Shown one piece after another: positions 7,208 through 15,027 of a DNA stretch of 19,277 nt (positions are counted from its first letter, which is position 1; each line of letters starts with the position of its first letter). The notes below the pieces were generated by a model. It worked only from the letters and a program-made list of their open reading frames with translations, ran no database searches and was not told the DNA's origin. Source of the stretch: an uncultured Bacilli bacterium (GTDB taxonomy: Bacteria > Bacillota_I > Bacilli_A > RF39 > UBA660); NCBI GenBank assembly GCA_948629335.1, contig CAPHZB010000024.1:1-19277 (forward strand), in the 5' to 3' direction. The translations under genes and the position numbers were made by a program.

Positions 7208-8461
7208 ATGAAGACAAAATTGCTCTTTTTTCTATTTCTCTTTCTTTTTGTTGGTTGTGCTTCTAAACAAAAGACAATCAAGATTGAAACAATTATTGAA
7301 GAAAATAATCATTATAAAATTGGAATTAATTATCCTATTACTGAGCATCAAAAAATAGATCGTGCAATTACAAATTATGTAAATACAAGTTACCAAGACT
7401 TCTTAAACCAGCAATCCAAAAATATTTCATTAGATTCTTTAGAAGAACTCAATATTGATTATACTTTATATCAGAATAAGGATTTAATTTCGATTACGCT
7501 TTTTAAAACGGTCAATGAAGAAGAAGACATGCAGACCTATACCTATTCTTATAAAAAGGGTGATTTTTTATCCCTTGAAGATTTTGTTTCTTCCAAAGAT
7601 ATATATAGTACTGTAAATACCATCCTATTTGAACGATTTGGAAATGTTTTAGATTTATCTTTATTAAAGAAAAATCTACACACAACACTCTTTTCTATTG
7701 ATAGTGAGTATTTATATTTATATTACCCTCCTCATACATTATCAAATACATACTTAGATACAATTATGATTGATATTCCTTTAGAACATCTAAATATAAA
7801 ACAGGAGAAAACAGTCAATGTCAATCATGAAGTTGTTCCATCCGAAGTTGACTTGGAAAAAGTAAATTCCATTATTGAAATGAATAAGAAGGTGATTGCA
7901 CTCACATTTGATGATGGACCTAGTTCTTATACAGAGGAAATTATTTCTATTTTGAAAGAAAATGATGCTGTTGCGACATTCTTTATTCTTGGAAATAAGG
8001 TAAAAACTTATGAGAATGTATTAAAAAAAAGTTTAGAATATGGAAATGAACTAGGGAATCATACTTTTAATCATAAATGGCTTACAAAACTTAAAGATGA
8101 GGAAATCAAAAAGCAAATTCAAGATACGCAAGATGTAATTTATGAAACATTGGGATACACCCCCGTTCTTTTTAGACCAAGCTATGGTTCCATTAATAAA
8201 CGTGTTCGAAGTGACATTTCTTTAGATGTTGTTTTATGGAACATTGATACGATGGATTGGAAATATAAAAGTGTGAGTAAAATTAAAGATCGAGCAACGA
8301 TAAATGCCGAAGATGGAAGTATTATTTTAATGCATGACACATATGAAAGGACAAAAAAGGCACTTCCTGAAATTATTAAAACTTTAAAAGAAAAAGATTT
8401 TGTCTTTGTAACAATCAGTGAATTAAAACAAATCGAAAATTTAAGGAAATATAATGGATGA
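7208..8461 (+). CDS. PdaC-like polysaccharide deacetylase lipoprotein
   Basis: This is a membrane-anchored carbohydrate esterase family 4 enzyme, which removes N-acetyl groups from cell-wall glycan or a related polysaccharide outside the cell. The start is the ATG at 7208, after AGGTGG; the earlier in-frame GTG lies within that site. A lipoprotein signal ends at Cys17 (FVGC). Residues about 20-200 look like the DUF4163/DUF3298-type N-terminal region of B. subtilis PdaC. The NodB domain (about 226-405) has TFDDGP (233-238; Asp235 base, Asp236 metal), NHTFNH (His285, His289 metal), RPSYG (323-327), DTMDW (348-352 region) and LMHD (374-377; catalytic His376). All catalytic residues are present; only the usual RPPYG is RPSYG. 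The stop overlaps the next gene by 8 nt, so they are translationally coupled. The exact substrate is not shown. Confidence 0.92.
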   Translation: MKTKLLFFLFLFLFVGCASKQKTIKIETIIEENNHYKIGINYPITEHQKIDRAITNYVNTSYQDFLNQQSKNISLDSLEELNIDYTLYQNKDLISITLFKTVNEEEDMQTYTYSYKKGDFLSLEDFVSSKDIYSTVNTILFERFGNVLDLSLLKKNLHTTLFSIDSEYLYLYYPPHTLSNTYLDTIMIDIPLEHLNIKQEKTVNVNHEVVPSEVDLEKVNSIIEMNKKVIALTFDDGPSSYTEEIISILKENDAVATFFILGNKVKTYENVLKKSLEYGNELGNHTFNHKWLTKLKDEEIKKQIQDTQDVIYETLGYTPVLFRPSYGSINKRVRSDISLDVVLWNIDTMDWKYKSVSKIKDRATINAEDGSIILMHDTYERTKKALPEIIKTLKEKDFVFVTISELKQIENLRKYNG

Positions 8462-8846
8462 TAAAAAAAAGGAAGAAAATTTACTGGATGTACAAATCAT
8501 TACAACACTTATTTATATTGGAAGTTTAATTCTATCCATTTATATTACATACAATGATAAAGTGAGTGTTGCTACTGGGAAAGGGTTTTTAAGTAAAAAA
8601 CAAAATGCAATTTTTTCTAAATTTAATCGTACTTTGGTTGTAGTTTTAACCATTATTTTTCTTTATATTAGTTATGAAAATAAAAAAACAATAGAAAAGA
8701 AAAAAGGAGACATGTATGCTGCCTCCCTACAAGTATTCGCTTCCGAACTTTCTTTAGTTTCTACCCTTATTGTTCTTTATGTTGTTTTTAGAACCTCTGG
8801 TGAAGAATATAGTATTATCTCTGGTTCTGGAAACCCAAACCTTTAA
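8454..8846 (+). CDS. Small three-helix membrane protein of unknown function
   Basis: I do not recognise this 130-aa protein. A charged N-terminus (MDDKKKEEN) is followed by hydrophobic segments at about 13-33, 59-74 and 92-112, separated by basic loops, with a short polar tail GEEYSIISGSGNPNL. It starts 8 nt inside the end of the deacetylase gene and has no independent promoter, so it is very probably translated by coupling and works at the membrane with or near that enzyme. Its last 32 nt overlap, tail to tail, the end of the gene on the other strand. Coding is supported by length, coupling and the regular hydrophobic pattern. Function is unknown. Confidence 0.75.
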   Translation: MDDKKKEENLLDVQIITTLIYIGSLILSIYITYNDKVSVATGKGFLSKKQNAIFSKFNRTLVVVLTIIFLYISYENKKTIEKKKGDMYAASLQVFASELSLVSTLIVLYVVFRTSGEEYSIISGSGNPNL

Positions 8847-9396
8847 CGTATCCTTTTCCTGTTGGTTTTATAGTATCATCATAAGTTCTTGTTTTTATAC
8901 CACATAGTTTTTTTAGTTCTTCTACCATATAGGTATAAATAGAAACTGCTAAATCAAATTGACCCATTTGTATACAATTTTTCGTTGGTTGAATATAGGT
9001 ATCAAATAAAAATCTAGAAATTTCTGTCGGTTTTATACTCTTTCTTATAGAATCAGCAATCACTGGTCCAACAATATCATATTCGCATAATAAATCATGG
9101 TATTGTTCATCTTGCATTAGAACTTCATCTCGAAATAATCGTAGAGTCTGTAAAGTATCACAATTATCCTCATATCCTAATATTTCACAAGTAATTGTTG
9201 TTAAGTAGCACCCTGAACTAGAATTCTTTGATTCATCATATTTAAAACGACTTGAACAAGCTCTATCAGTTGGAGGATAATATTCTCTTCTTTCACTACA
9301 CCAAGCCCTTGAACTATCATATGGGCACCGATCACTTAAATTCATATGAGCACAAGCCGCACATGTATTCACATACCAACTTTGTCCATCTGCCAT
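8815..9396 (-). CDS. Cys-rich protein with CFI-box-like C-terminal domain
   Basis: The start is the ATG at 9396, preceded by AAGGAGG at 6 nt; an upstream in-frame ATG lacks a ribosome binding site. The 193-aa product has a Cys-rich N-terminus with Cys12, Cys15, Cys24, Cys33 and Cys47 (CAAC, RCPYD, AWCSE, RACSSR), which looks like a small metal-binding knuckle. After a Ser/Asn linker, GCYLTTITCEILG, then LRLFRDEVL (about 85-93) and EYDIVGPVIADSI (105-117), follow the pattern of the CFI-box C-terminal domain: C-[FY]-[IL]-[AT]-T..., LR.FRD..L, YY...P.IA..I. This similarity is my own pattern reading and is unverified. No signal peptide or membrane helix is seen, so it is probably cytosolic. It has its own promoter and converges on the membrane protein gene. 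Confidence 0.8.
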   Translation of the reverse strand: MADGQSWYVNTCAACAHMNLSDRCPYDSSRAWCSERREYYPPTDRACSSRFKYDESKNSSSGCYLTTITCEILGYEDNCDTLQTLRLFRDEVLMQDEQYHDLLCEYDIVGPVIADSIRKSIKPTEISRFLFDTYIQPTKNCIQMGQFDLAVSIYTYMVEELKKLCGIKTRTYDDTIKPTGKGYVKGLGFQNQR

Positions 9397-9419
9397 AGTA
9401 TCCCTCCTTTTGCACATGT

Positions 9420-9448
9420 ATTATATTCTTTTAAAAGAAAAAAAGCAA
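9420..9448 (-). promoter_or_regulatory. Promoter of the Cys-rich CFI-box-like gene
   Basis: On the minus strand TTGCTT (9443-9448), a 17-nt spacer and TATAAT (9420-9425) lie about 24 nt upstream of the ATG at 9396. The -10 is full consensus. Confidence 0.7.
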
Positions 9449-9457
9449 GATAATTTC

Positions 9458-10414
9458 TTACTCTTCCGTATAAATTCGACATACCTCATCTAATTCAGTG
9501 GCAATGTTATCGACTTCTTCAAAATCTTTTAAACGAACACCCGATGCGAATTTATGTCCTCCCCCATTATGATGAGATGCAACTTCATTAATAATAGGTC
9601 CACGTGAACGAATAGAACCTCGAATATTGTTATTATTTGAATCTTCGGAAAAAACAGCCCATGCGTAAATTCCTTCCAAATAGTTAAAATTGTTCACCAT
9701 ATTTCCAGCTGTTGCTGCATCCACATCAAATTTTTTTAAGATGTCCTCTGTTAGCTTAGAATAAGCAAAACCATTTTCTGTAACTATCATGTTATTTGCA
9801 ATATAACCTTCAAATCTAGCTTCTTTAAAAGGACGTAAATATAAATTGGTATATAGACTCGAAAAATCAATATTTGTCTCTTTGATGAGTTGTGCTACTA
9901 ATTCAAATGTTTTGGGAGTTGTATAGGAAAACAAGAAACGATCTGTATCAGCAACTAAGCCAATAAATAAATTCTCTGCTGCTGTTTTTGACCATTTTAG
10001 TTTTGTTTTAATTACAAGTTCCATTACAATTTGAGAAGCACTTGATGCTTTTTCATCTACAATCTCAATTTCTCCAAACCTTTCAATAAATGGATGATGA
10101 TCTAATTTAATCACTTCCTTAAATTTATCCACATCAACACCATCTACTCTTTTTTTATCAGGCGTATCCGTTACAATTAATAAACTATTCTCATACATCG
10201 AATCTTGAAACTTATCTAAAGCACCTAAATAACGGAATTTACTAGCTGGTGTTCCAACAACATAAACATCTTTTTCTGGAAAAGTCGCTTTTATAATCTC
10301 TTTCAAACCAATACTACTTCCTAAAGCATCTGGATCTGGTCCAACATGTCTAGCAATTACAATTTTATTATATTTCTTTATTTTTTTATATATATTTTTA
10401 TAAACATTTTTCAT
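9458..10414 (-). CDS. DHH/DHHA1 phosphoesterase, NrnA-type oligoribonuclease / pAp phosphatase
   Basis: NrnA-type enzymes degrade short oligoribonucleotides and dephosphorylate 3'-phosphoadenosine 5'-phosphate using Mn2+. Motifs are ARHVGPDPDALGSS (His23, Asp27, Asp29), VTDTPD (Asp83), LDHHPF (Asp105-His106-His107) and GLVADTDRF (Asp156). The DHHA1 domain has the substrate-binding SHHNGGGHKFASG (GGGH at 284-287). At 318 aa the length fits NrnA. In a member of the same superfamily the substrate could instead be a cyclic dinucleotide product such as pApA, but no extra PAS or GGDEF region is present. The ATG at 10414 is preferred, because the first in-frame GTG lies inside the AGGTG ribosome binding site. 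A strong promoter lies upstream. Confidence 0.9.
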   Translation of the reverse strand: MKNVYKNIYKKIKKYNKIVIARHVGPDPDALGSSIGLKEIIKATFPEKDVYVVGTPASKFRYLGALDKFQDSMYENSLLIVTDTPDKKRVDGVDVDKFKEVIKLDHHPFIERFGEIEIVDEKASSASQIVMELVIKTKLKWSKTAAENLFIGLVADTDRFLFSYTTPKTFELVAQLIKETNIDFSSLYTNLYLRPFKEARFEGYIANNMIVTENGFAYSKLTEDILKKFDVDAATAGNMVNNFNYLEGIYAWAVFSEDSNNNNIRGSIRSRGPIINEVASHHNGGGHKFASGVRLKDFEEVDNIATELDEVCRIYTEE

Positions 10415-10441
10415 TATACAAAACACCTATTTTCCTATTAA

Positions 10442-10470
10442 ATTATACCAATAATTGCTATTCTGGTCAA
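10442..10470 (-). promoter_or_regulatory. Promoter of the DHH phosphoesterase gene
   Basis: On the minus strand TTGACC (10465-10470), a 17-nt spacer and TATAAT (10442-10447) preceded by TGG form an extended -10. The start would be near 10435, about 21 nt before the ATG. Confidence 0.8.
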
Positions 10471-10557
10471 CAAGCATGTTTTCCTATTTACATAAATCAT
10501 TATATTATCATTTCTAATCCCCTATTTTAGAGAATACAATATACTAAGAAATACGAA

Positions 10558-10591
10558 AAAAGAAAAAGTTTAAAAAATGACTTTTTCTTTT
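10558..10591 (-). terminator. Intrinsic terminator retained after the surface-protein remnant
   Basis: A perfect 12-bp stem (10558-10569 with 10580-10591, arms AAAAGAAAAAGT / ACTTTTTCTTTT) has a 10-nt loop and is T-rich after the stem on the minus strand. It lies 12 nt past the stop codon of the remnant, as expected for that gene's original terminator. Confidence 0.65.
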
Positions 10592-10603
10592 GACTTGTTT
10601 CAA

Positions 10604-10896
10604 TTACTGTGATGACAATACATATGGTGAGTCCTTACTGCCATTCCCCGATTTAATTGTCAAATCTGCCCTTAATACTACAATTGGTCGAACTCTGTAT
10701 TTTGATACAAACTGAGCACTCTGAACCACTGAACCCTGGCTATTTACGAAATGTATACGATACCAATTATACATTTTCCCCCTCGTGCCAAATAATAGTT
10801 TACCTCATTCCAACCATTGCTAACCTTGACATATACCTTATATGTACCTGTTGCAGAATTCACTAAATTTACATCTGTAGTATATCGATTTGCACA
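10604..10896 (-). pseudogene. Decayed C-terminus of a repeat-type surface protein
   Basis: Read on the minus strand, two frames join into one protein-like sequence. The first (from 10896, after an in-frame TAG at 10897-10899) contains TGTYKVYVKVSNGWNEV and ends with YYLARGG. After a one-base shift at a run of five G (10778-10782), the second frame reads on through VNSQGSVVQSAQFVSKY to YRVRPIVVLRADLTIKSG, NGSKDSPY and a TAA at 10604-10606. The LA-R ... VNS.G.V ... RPVV.L+S ... G.G....PY ending is one I associate with large secreted proteins of gut Bacillota that end in an RPVV-L-K segment. No start, ribosome binding site or N-terminus is left. I call it a truncated, frameshifted remnant. A sequencing error could explain the shift but not the missing upstream part. 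Confidence 0.6.
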
Positions 10897-11084
10897 CTAA
10901 AATAACTACTTTTTCGCCACTTTAATTTGTACAACCTATAAGGACTGCTTTATTTATTCAATATATAGTTAAGTCTTTTTTTATAAGTACATCTATATTT
11001 CCTATAATTTAAAAATAAGGAACCCTACTTTTAATTAAAACTTTAAATTTGTTTCAACACCACATTTTGGACACTCCAAAAAGT
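10897..11084. other. Non-coding decay region between the remnant and the glycosyltransferase gene
   Basis: The 10427-11084 interval lacks an intact gene. Besides the promoter, terminator and remnant listed separately, this part is A+T-rich with stops in every frame. The only notable piece is a short minus-strand frame, 11035-11088, reading LECPKCGVETNLK before a TAA. It resembles a single zinc-ribbon knuckle and overlaps the end of the glycosyltransferase gene by four bases. No promoter or RNA gene is seen. Confidence 0.5.
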
Positions 11085-12008
11085 TCACCTACTTCTATAT
11101 AAAGTATTTAAGTAAAGTTCAAATAATTGTTTATGTTTTTTCGCAACAACATCTAAAATAATCCCTGTTGCAAAAGAAAGCATTGCTAAAACCATAAAAA
11201 TACAAGCAACAATTAAAGTAGGGAATTTCAAAACAAGTTTCGTTTTAAAATATTCAATGACAACAGGAATTCCCAAAATAAGAGCTAAAGCAAAAAATAA
11301 AATAGAAAAAATGGAAAAGAAAAGCAAAGGCTTATATTCTTTAAATAAAGAGGCAATTGTTTTTAAAACTTTCATTCCATCTTTATATGTGTTTAGTTTA
11401 GAAACACTTCCCTCTGGACGATCACGATATGTAACAGGAACTTCCACAATTTTGAAGTTTTTATCTACTGCATGAATTGTCATTTCTGTTTCTATTTCAA
11501 AACCCTTTGATAAAACAGGAAAACTCTTAACAAATTCATAACTAAAAGCACGATACCCTGTCATAATATCTTTGATTCCATTTTTAAATAAAACATTGAT
11601 GAGCCACCTTACGATTCGGTTTCCAAAGTTATGAAAAGGTCTTTTATTTTCTTTAAAATAGGTAGAAGAAAGTCGGTCTCCTACTACCATATCTGCCCTT
11701 TTTTTAAGAACAAGCTCACACATCATTCGTGCAGATTCTGATGGATATGTATCATCCCCATCAATCATCAAATAACATTCAGCATCAATCTCACGAAACA
11801 TCGTACGAATCACATTTCCTTTTCCTTGACGATATTCATAGTTGACAACAGCACCAGATTTTCTCGCTAGTTCATCCGTACGATCCTTCGAATTATTGTC
11901 ATATACATAAATTGTTGCTTCTGGCAATACCCTTTTATAATCTTTCACTACCTTTTCAATTGTCTTTGCTTCATTATAACAAGGTATTAATACTGCAATT
12001 TTATCCAT
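11085..12008 (-). CDS. GtrB-like family 2 glycosyltransferase (polyprenyl-phosphate sugar synthase type)
   Basis: The 307-aa protein has an N-terminal GT-A domain: AVLIPCYNEAKTIEKVV (5-21), YVYDNNSKDRT, the metal-binding DGDDTYPSE around residue 83, GDRLSS and the acceptor-region MTGYRAFS, with YRDRPEGSVSKL near 194-205. Two C-terminal transmembrane segments follow (about 230-250 and 262-285). This arrangement is that of DPM1/GtrB-type enzymes, which move a sugar from a nucleotide donor to undecaprenyl phosphate on the cytoplasmic face. An AGGAGG overlaps the stop of the upstream membrane protein gene, only 10 nt away, so the two are co-translated. The sugar cannot be inferred. Together they look like donor synthesis plus outside transfer; no GtrA-type flippase gene is seen here. 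Confidence 0.88.
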   Translation of the reverse strand: MDKIAVLIPCYNEAKTIEKVVKDYKRVLPEATIYVYDNNSKDRTDELARKSGAVVNYEYRQGKGNVIRTMFREIDAECYLMIDGDDTYPSESARMMCELVLKKRADMVVGDRLSSTYFKENKRPFHNFGNRIVRWLINVLFKNGIKDIMTGYRAFSYEFVKSFPVLSKGFEIETEMTIHAVDKNFKIVEVPVTYRDRPEGSVSKLNTYKDGMKVLKTIASLFKEYKPLLFFSIFSILFFALALILGIPVVIEYFKTKLVLKFPTLIVACIFMVLAMLSFATGIILDVVAKKHKQLFELYLNTLYRSR

Positions 12009-12018
12009 AACTTTCCTC

Positions 12019-14316
12019 CTACATAAGAAACATAAATATATGATACATTTTATAAAAGAAATAAGGGTTGCTATTACATAATGAATATGTTATATCTACA
12101 AACACCAAAAATAAACTATAAAGAAGTGTTAAAACCGTCCCAAATGTAACAAATGATCTCCACATATATTTCATATTTTCTTCTTTTATCGTACTATAAA
12201 TAGACAGAATAATCAAGGTAGTACTTATCAAAAGTAACCACATAAAATCAGCCAAATAACGTGGTAAAATTCCTGCCATTTCTGTATCCATAATAATAAC
12301 GAAAATTGCGAAAATTGTAGTACAACAGGCAGTAACATATAACCGCTTATTCTTAAAGTACTTTTTTAGCCAAAAAACAAATAGACTGAGAAGTGTTAGA
12401 ACATGAACAGATACTGCTCCACCCAAAAATTTTTCTGTAATCGTTCTTCCTAAATAATTTGTTTTAATCACACTTGGTTCCATAAATGGAAACGCAAGGG
12501 TTGTATGTAAAGGTTCAAATAAATAAGTGTGTATGCCAAGAGGAATACGATCCAAAACAAACCCCCTTTTTGTCATATCATTTGTTGTTAAATTGTAATT
12601 CGCACCAAAATCAAAAACAGAACCAAAACGAACATAATTGTAATACATTAGAAAAGTTGCAACGAGAATGTAAGGAAGGAAAAATAGAACAGTTTCCCTC
12701 CAACTTTGTTTTGTTAAAATTTGTTTTCTCTTCCATACCTCATAAAAAATAGGAAAAAATAAGAAACTACCAACAAGAAATTGAGGTCTAGAACCAGCTA
12801 CTAAAGCCATGCATAAAGAGCCAAGAACCATACGTGTTCTATTTAATTTTTCCTCTCTTGTACTGGATAACCATAGAAATAATCCTAATATAGTAAAGAA
12901 TAAGGCAGTAATAATAGGAACAGAATAAAATTCAGCACGATGCATCATATAAGGAAGTTCACTAGCATTCACTATAAATAACCAAAGTAAGATAAATAAT
13001 AAGATAGGAATTTTCTTAAAATAACGTATACAGACTTCTTTTAAAAGAAAATAAGAAGAAAGAACAACCAATAATCCCATAATATAAATATATAGAAAAT
13101 TTGGAAATCCAAAATCACCAAAAATGTAACTCGCTGGTAGATAGGCAATCAGTACAGGAACAATTCCAAAATATACATAATATTTCTCATTATAATAGGC
13201 ATGATCCCATAGATAAATAGTATCTGGAGTTGTAAATACGTGTCTTCTTGCTGTAATATCATAAGGATTTTCCATTTCTTTTAATTCCTCTGGCACTACA
13301 TCATCCAAATAAAAGTGTCCTTTTTTAAGTGCCATAGCAAGTTTATGGTACTCTAATTGTGCATTTGCTTCATGGTTATGCCACCAAGTTGGGTTTGAAA
13401 AAATACTAAAACTCAAATATAAAATTTCTAAAAGAAGAACTCCTGCAATCATACATTTTTGTCTTTTCTTTTTGAAATCTAACTCTATATTCCAAAAAGA
13501 AGAAGTTGGCCAAAACATTCTTAATATTCCTACAAATAGTGCAAGAAATAAAGGTCTTATAAACCATATATGTAAGGGAACAGTTTTATTGATACTAAGA
13601 TGATTAATTTTTAGAATATTTCCTCCATTTAAATTCGTTGTAGAAAAAGAAAAATTCAATTTCATTTTTTCTGTTTTTCCACTTAGATGAAGGCGCATAT
13701 ATCGACTTTCTGGTACATGAGGAACAAGCATCCTAGAAGGAAGCATATAATAGTATTCATTTGCTTCATCAGTTACTTGTAGTTTTACCTCTATCTTTTT
13801 TCTTGGATTTGATTCTAAATAAGCATCCACATATAAATTTTTAATTTTCTTATTAATTTCTGGTACTTCTAAAGAAAAGTTCACATTTTCTTTTTTATCA
13901 TCAACAATAAACTCAAATGTATCGTCATCAATCTTTGAGACATATTCTGATGCGAAAAGAGGAGAAAGTTCGATTTCCTTATAAGATAAAGATTCAAAAT
14001 GCCTATAATTAAAGAAAAGAAGTTCTACCAATAAAAGAATGGTAAATAAATGTAGAAAAAATGTCAAATGATTTTTTTCTTGTCTATAGATATACCATAA
14101 ATAGACACAATCTGACAGTAAAAATGAAAAGCTATATAGTTTGATGTGTGAAAAAACAGAAAAATCTTGATAACAGAAGTATTCTAGAAGAAAAGAAATA
14201 AAAATATTTCCAAGAAGTAAAAAAACATAGTTTTTATACGATATCTGCTTTTTCCTCATTTCTAAAATAAAGACAAAAATAGTTAGAATTAAAAGAATTG
14301 TACTATATAGTAACAT
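12019..14316 (-). CDS. Multi-pass membrane protein, probable GT-C-type glycosyltransferase
   Basis: The 765-aa product is a polytopic protein with roughly a dozen transmembrane helices. Three or four N-terminal helices (to about residue 105) are followed by a soluble beta-rich segment of about 140 residues (110-250), presumably outside the cell, and then a long membrane core. WWHNHEANAQLEYHKLAMAL with KKGHFYLD (about 312-338), YYVYFGIVPVLIAYLP and AGSRPQFLVG match the style of GT-C transferases, in which an acidic residue in the first outside loop is catalytic. No exact family can be named. The start is the ATG at 14316, after AAAGGTG; the earlier in-frame GTG lies within that site. The adjacent GtrB-like gene supports use of a lipid-phosphate sugar. 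The acceptor is unknown. Confidence 0.75.
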   Translation of the reverse strand: MLLYSTILLILTIFVFILEMRKKQISYKNYVFLLLGNIFISFLLEYFCYQDFSVFSHIKLYSFSFLLSDCVYLWYIYRQEKNHLTFFLHLFTILLLVELLFFNYRHFESLSYKEIELSPLFASEYVSKIDDDTFEFIVDDKKENVNFSLEVPEINKKIKNLYVDAYLESNPRKKIEVKLQVTDEANEYYYMLPSRMLVPHVPESRYMRLHLSGKTEKMKLNFSFSTTNLNGGNILKINHLSINKTVPLHIWFIRPLFLALFVGILRMFWPTSSFWNIELDFKKKRQKCMIAGVLLLEILYLSFSIFSNPTWWHNHEANAQLEYHKLAMALKKGHFYLDDVVPEELKEMENPYDITARRHVFTTPDTIYLWDHAYYNEKYYVYFGIVPVLIAYLPASYIFGDFGFPNFLYIYIMGLLVVLSSYFLLKEVCIRYFKKIPILLFILLWLFIVNASELPYMMHRAEFYSVPIITALFFTILGLFLWLSSTREEKLNRTRMVLGSLCMALVAGSRPQFLVGSFLFFPIFYEVWKRKQILTKQSWRETVLFFLPYILVATFLMYYNYVRFGSVFDFGANYNLTTNDMTKRGFVLDRIPLGIHTYLFEPLHTTLAFPFMEPSVIKTNYLGRTITEKFLGGAVSVHVLTLLSLFVFWLKKYFKNKRLYVTACCTTIFAIFVIIMDTEMAGILPRYLADFMWLLLISTTLIILSIYSTIKEENMKYMWRSFVTFGTVLTLLYSLFLVFVDITYSLCNSNPYFFYKMYHIFMFLM

Positions 14317-14350
14317 ATACTTCACCTTTCTTTTTATTTAAATTACATTT

Positions 14351-14379
14351 ATTATACCGTAGAACAACAAAAAAGAAAA
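14351..14379 (-). promoter_or_regulatory. Possible promoter of the GT-C / GT2 unit
   Basis: On the minus strand a consensus TATAAT (14351-14356) lies 34 nt upstream of the ATG at 14316, with only a weak TTTTCT about 17 nt before it. Only the -10 is convincing. Confidence 0.45.
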
Positions 14380-14411
14380 CTCTCTATATTCCAATCTTTT
14401 TCCTATGTAAA

Positions 14412-14440
14412 TTGACATTCAAACAACAAAGAAGTATACC
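14412..14440 (+). promoter_or_regulatory. Promoter of the 121-aa orphan gene
   Basis: TTGACA (14412-14417), a 17-nt spacer and TATACC (14435-14440) lead to a start near 14447. AAGGAG (14454-14459) is placed 8 nt before the ATG at 14468. Confidence 0.75.
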
Positions 14441-14467
14441 AATTGTAATTGGGAAGGAGAAGAAATT

Positions 14468-14833
14468 ATGGAGAATAACTATTACAGTGTGGAAAATCCA
14501 GATGGCTCAACAAAAGCCTACTATACAAACGAGACATATGATTTGACAATAAATCTAAATATGCAGACAGGTAGTGCCGATATTAATGTTGATCTTCGGA
14601 AAAATAATGTAAATGATATAACGAAGCAATTTATTCACGATTTGACAGAAACGAACATTGAATTGCATAAAACTAAAATAGCATTAAACGCATATCAGGC
14701 AGTATTCAAAGAATTAATTCAAAAAGATATGCTACCAAAAGAACTCACAACAGTATTGCATTCGACTTTAGAAAGTGTTGATAAGGAGATTTTTTCAAAG
14801 GAGGAAAATACGACACACAGACATAAAGTTTAA
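14468..14833 (+). CDS. Orphan hypothetical protein, 121 aa
   Basis: I do not recognise this protein. It is hydrophilic, with no signal peptide or membrane segment. The N-terminal third is polar and beta-like (ENPDGSTKAYYTNETYDLTINLN, split over residues 9-31), then SADINVDLRKN. The rest (about 48-112) is a charged helical region suited to coiled-coil pairing, with a basic His-rich tail. It is flanked by a textbook promoter with AAGGAG ribosome binding site and a 12-bp hairpin terminator, and stands alone, facing away from the GT-C gene and converging on the ABC operon. That independent set of signals is strong evidence for a real, expressed small gene. Its role cannot be guessed. Confidence 0.78.
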   Translation: MENNYYSVENPDGSTKAYYTNETYDLTINLNMQTGSADINVDLRKNNVNDITKQFIHDLTETNIELHKTKIALNAYQAVFKELIQKDMLPKELTTVLHSTLESVDKEIFSKEENTTHRHKV

Positions 14834-14889
14834 CAATAAGGATAATTTGAATATATAATATAGGAATGAAACAAAAAGAATTGTATGTC

Positions 14890-14930
14890 ATAAAACGATG
14901 AGAAGAACTATCTTTCATCGTTTTATTTTA
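14890..14930 (+). terminator. Intrinsic terminator after the 121-aa orphan gene
   Basis: A perfect 12-bp stem ATAAAACGATGA / TCATCGTTTTAT (14890-14901 with 14915-14926) has a 13-nt loop and a T-rich tail. The T tract serves the plus strand. Confidence 0.8.
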
Positions 14931-14944
14931 GTCTACTGCGTAGC

Positions 14945-14965
14945 ACATACATAAATACAGTATGT
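14945..14965. repeat. Short inverted repeat ACATAC-N9-GTATGT
   Basis: Arms 14945-14950 and 14960-14965 are perfect. The repeat lies between the orphan gene terminator and the end of the GntR gene and has no T tract. It may be an operator-like site or chance. Confidence 0.3.
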
Positions 14966-15027
14966 AGATAAAAGAAGTAAACCCATGAAAAATATAAGTT
15001 TTATTCTATCTTTTTTCATATGTAATC

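Noticed and set aside
10657..10866. Plus-strand open frame of 69 codons
   Set aside because: It is the complement of the minus-strand surface-protein remnant, has no ribosome binding site and reads as low-quality sequence.
14981..15020. Possible terminator of the ABC/GntR operon (ATGAAAAA / TTTTTCAT arms)
   Set aside because: Only 8 A/T-rich base pairs with a 19-nt loop and a poor T tail; too weak to list as a feature.
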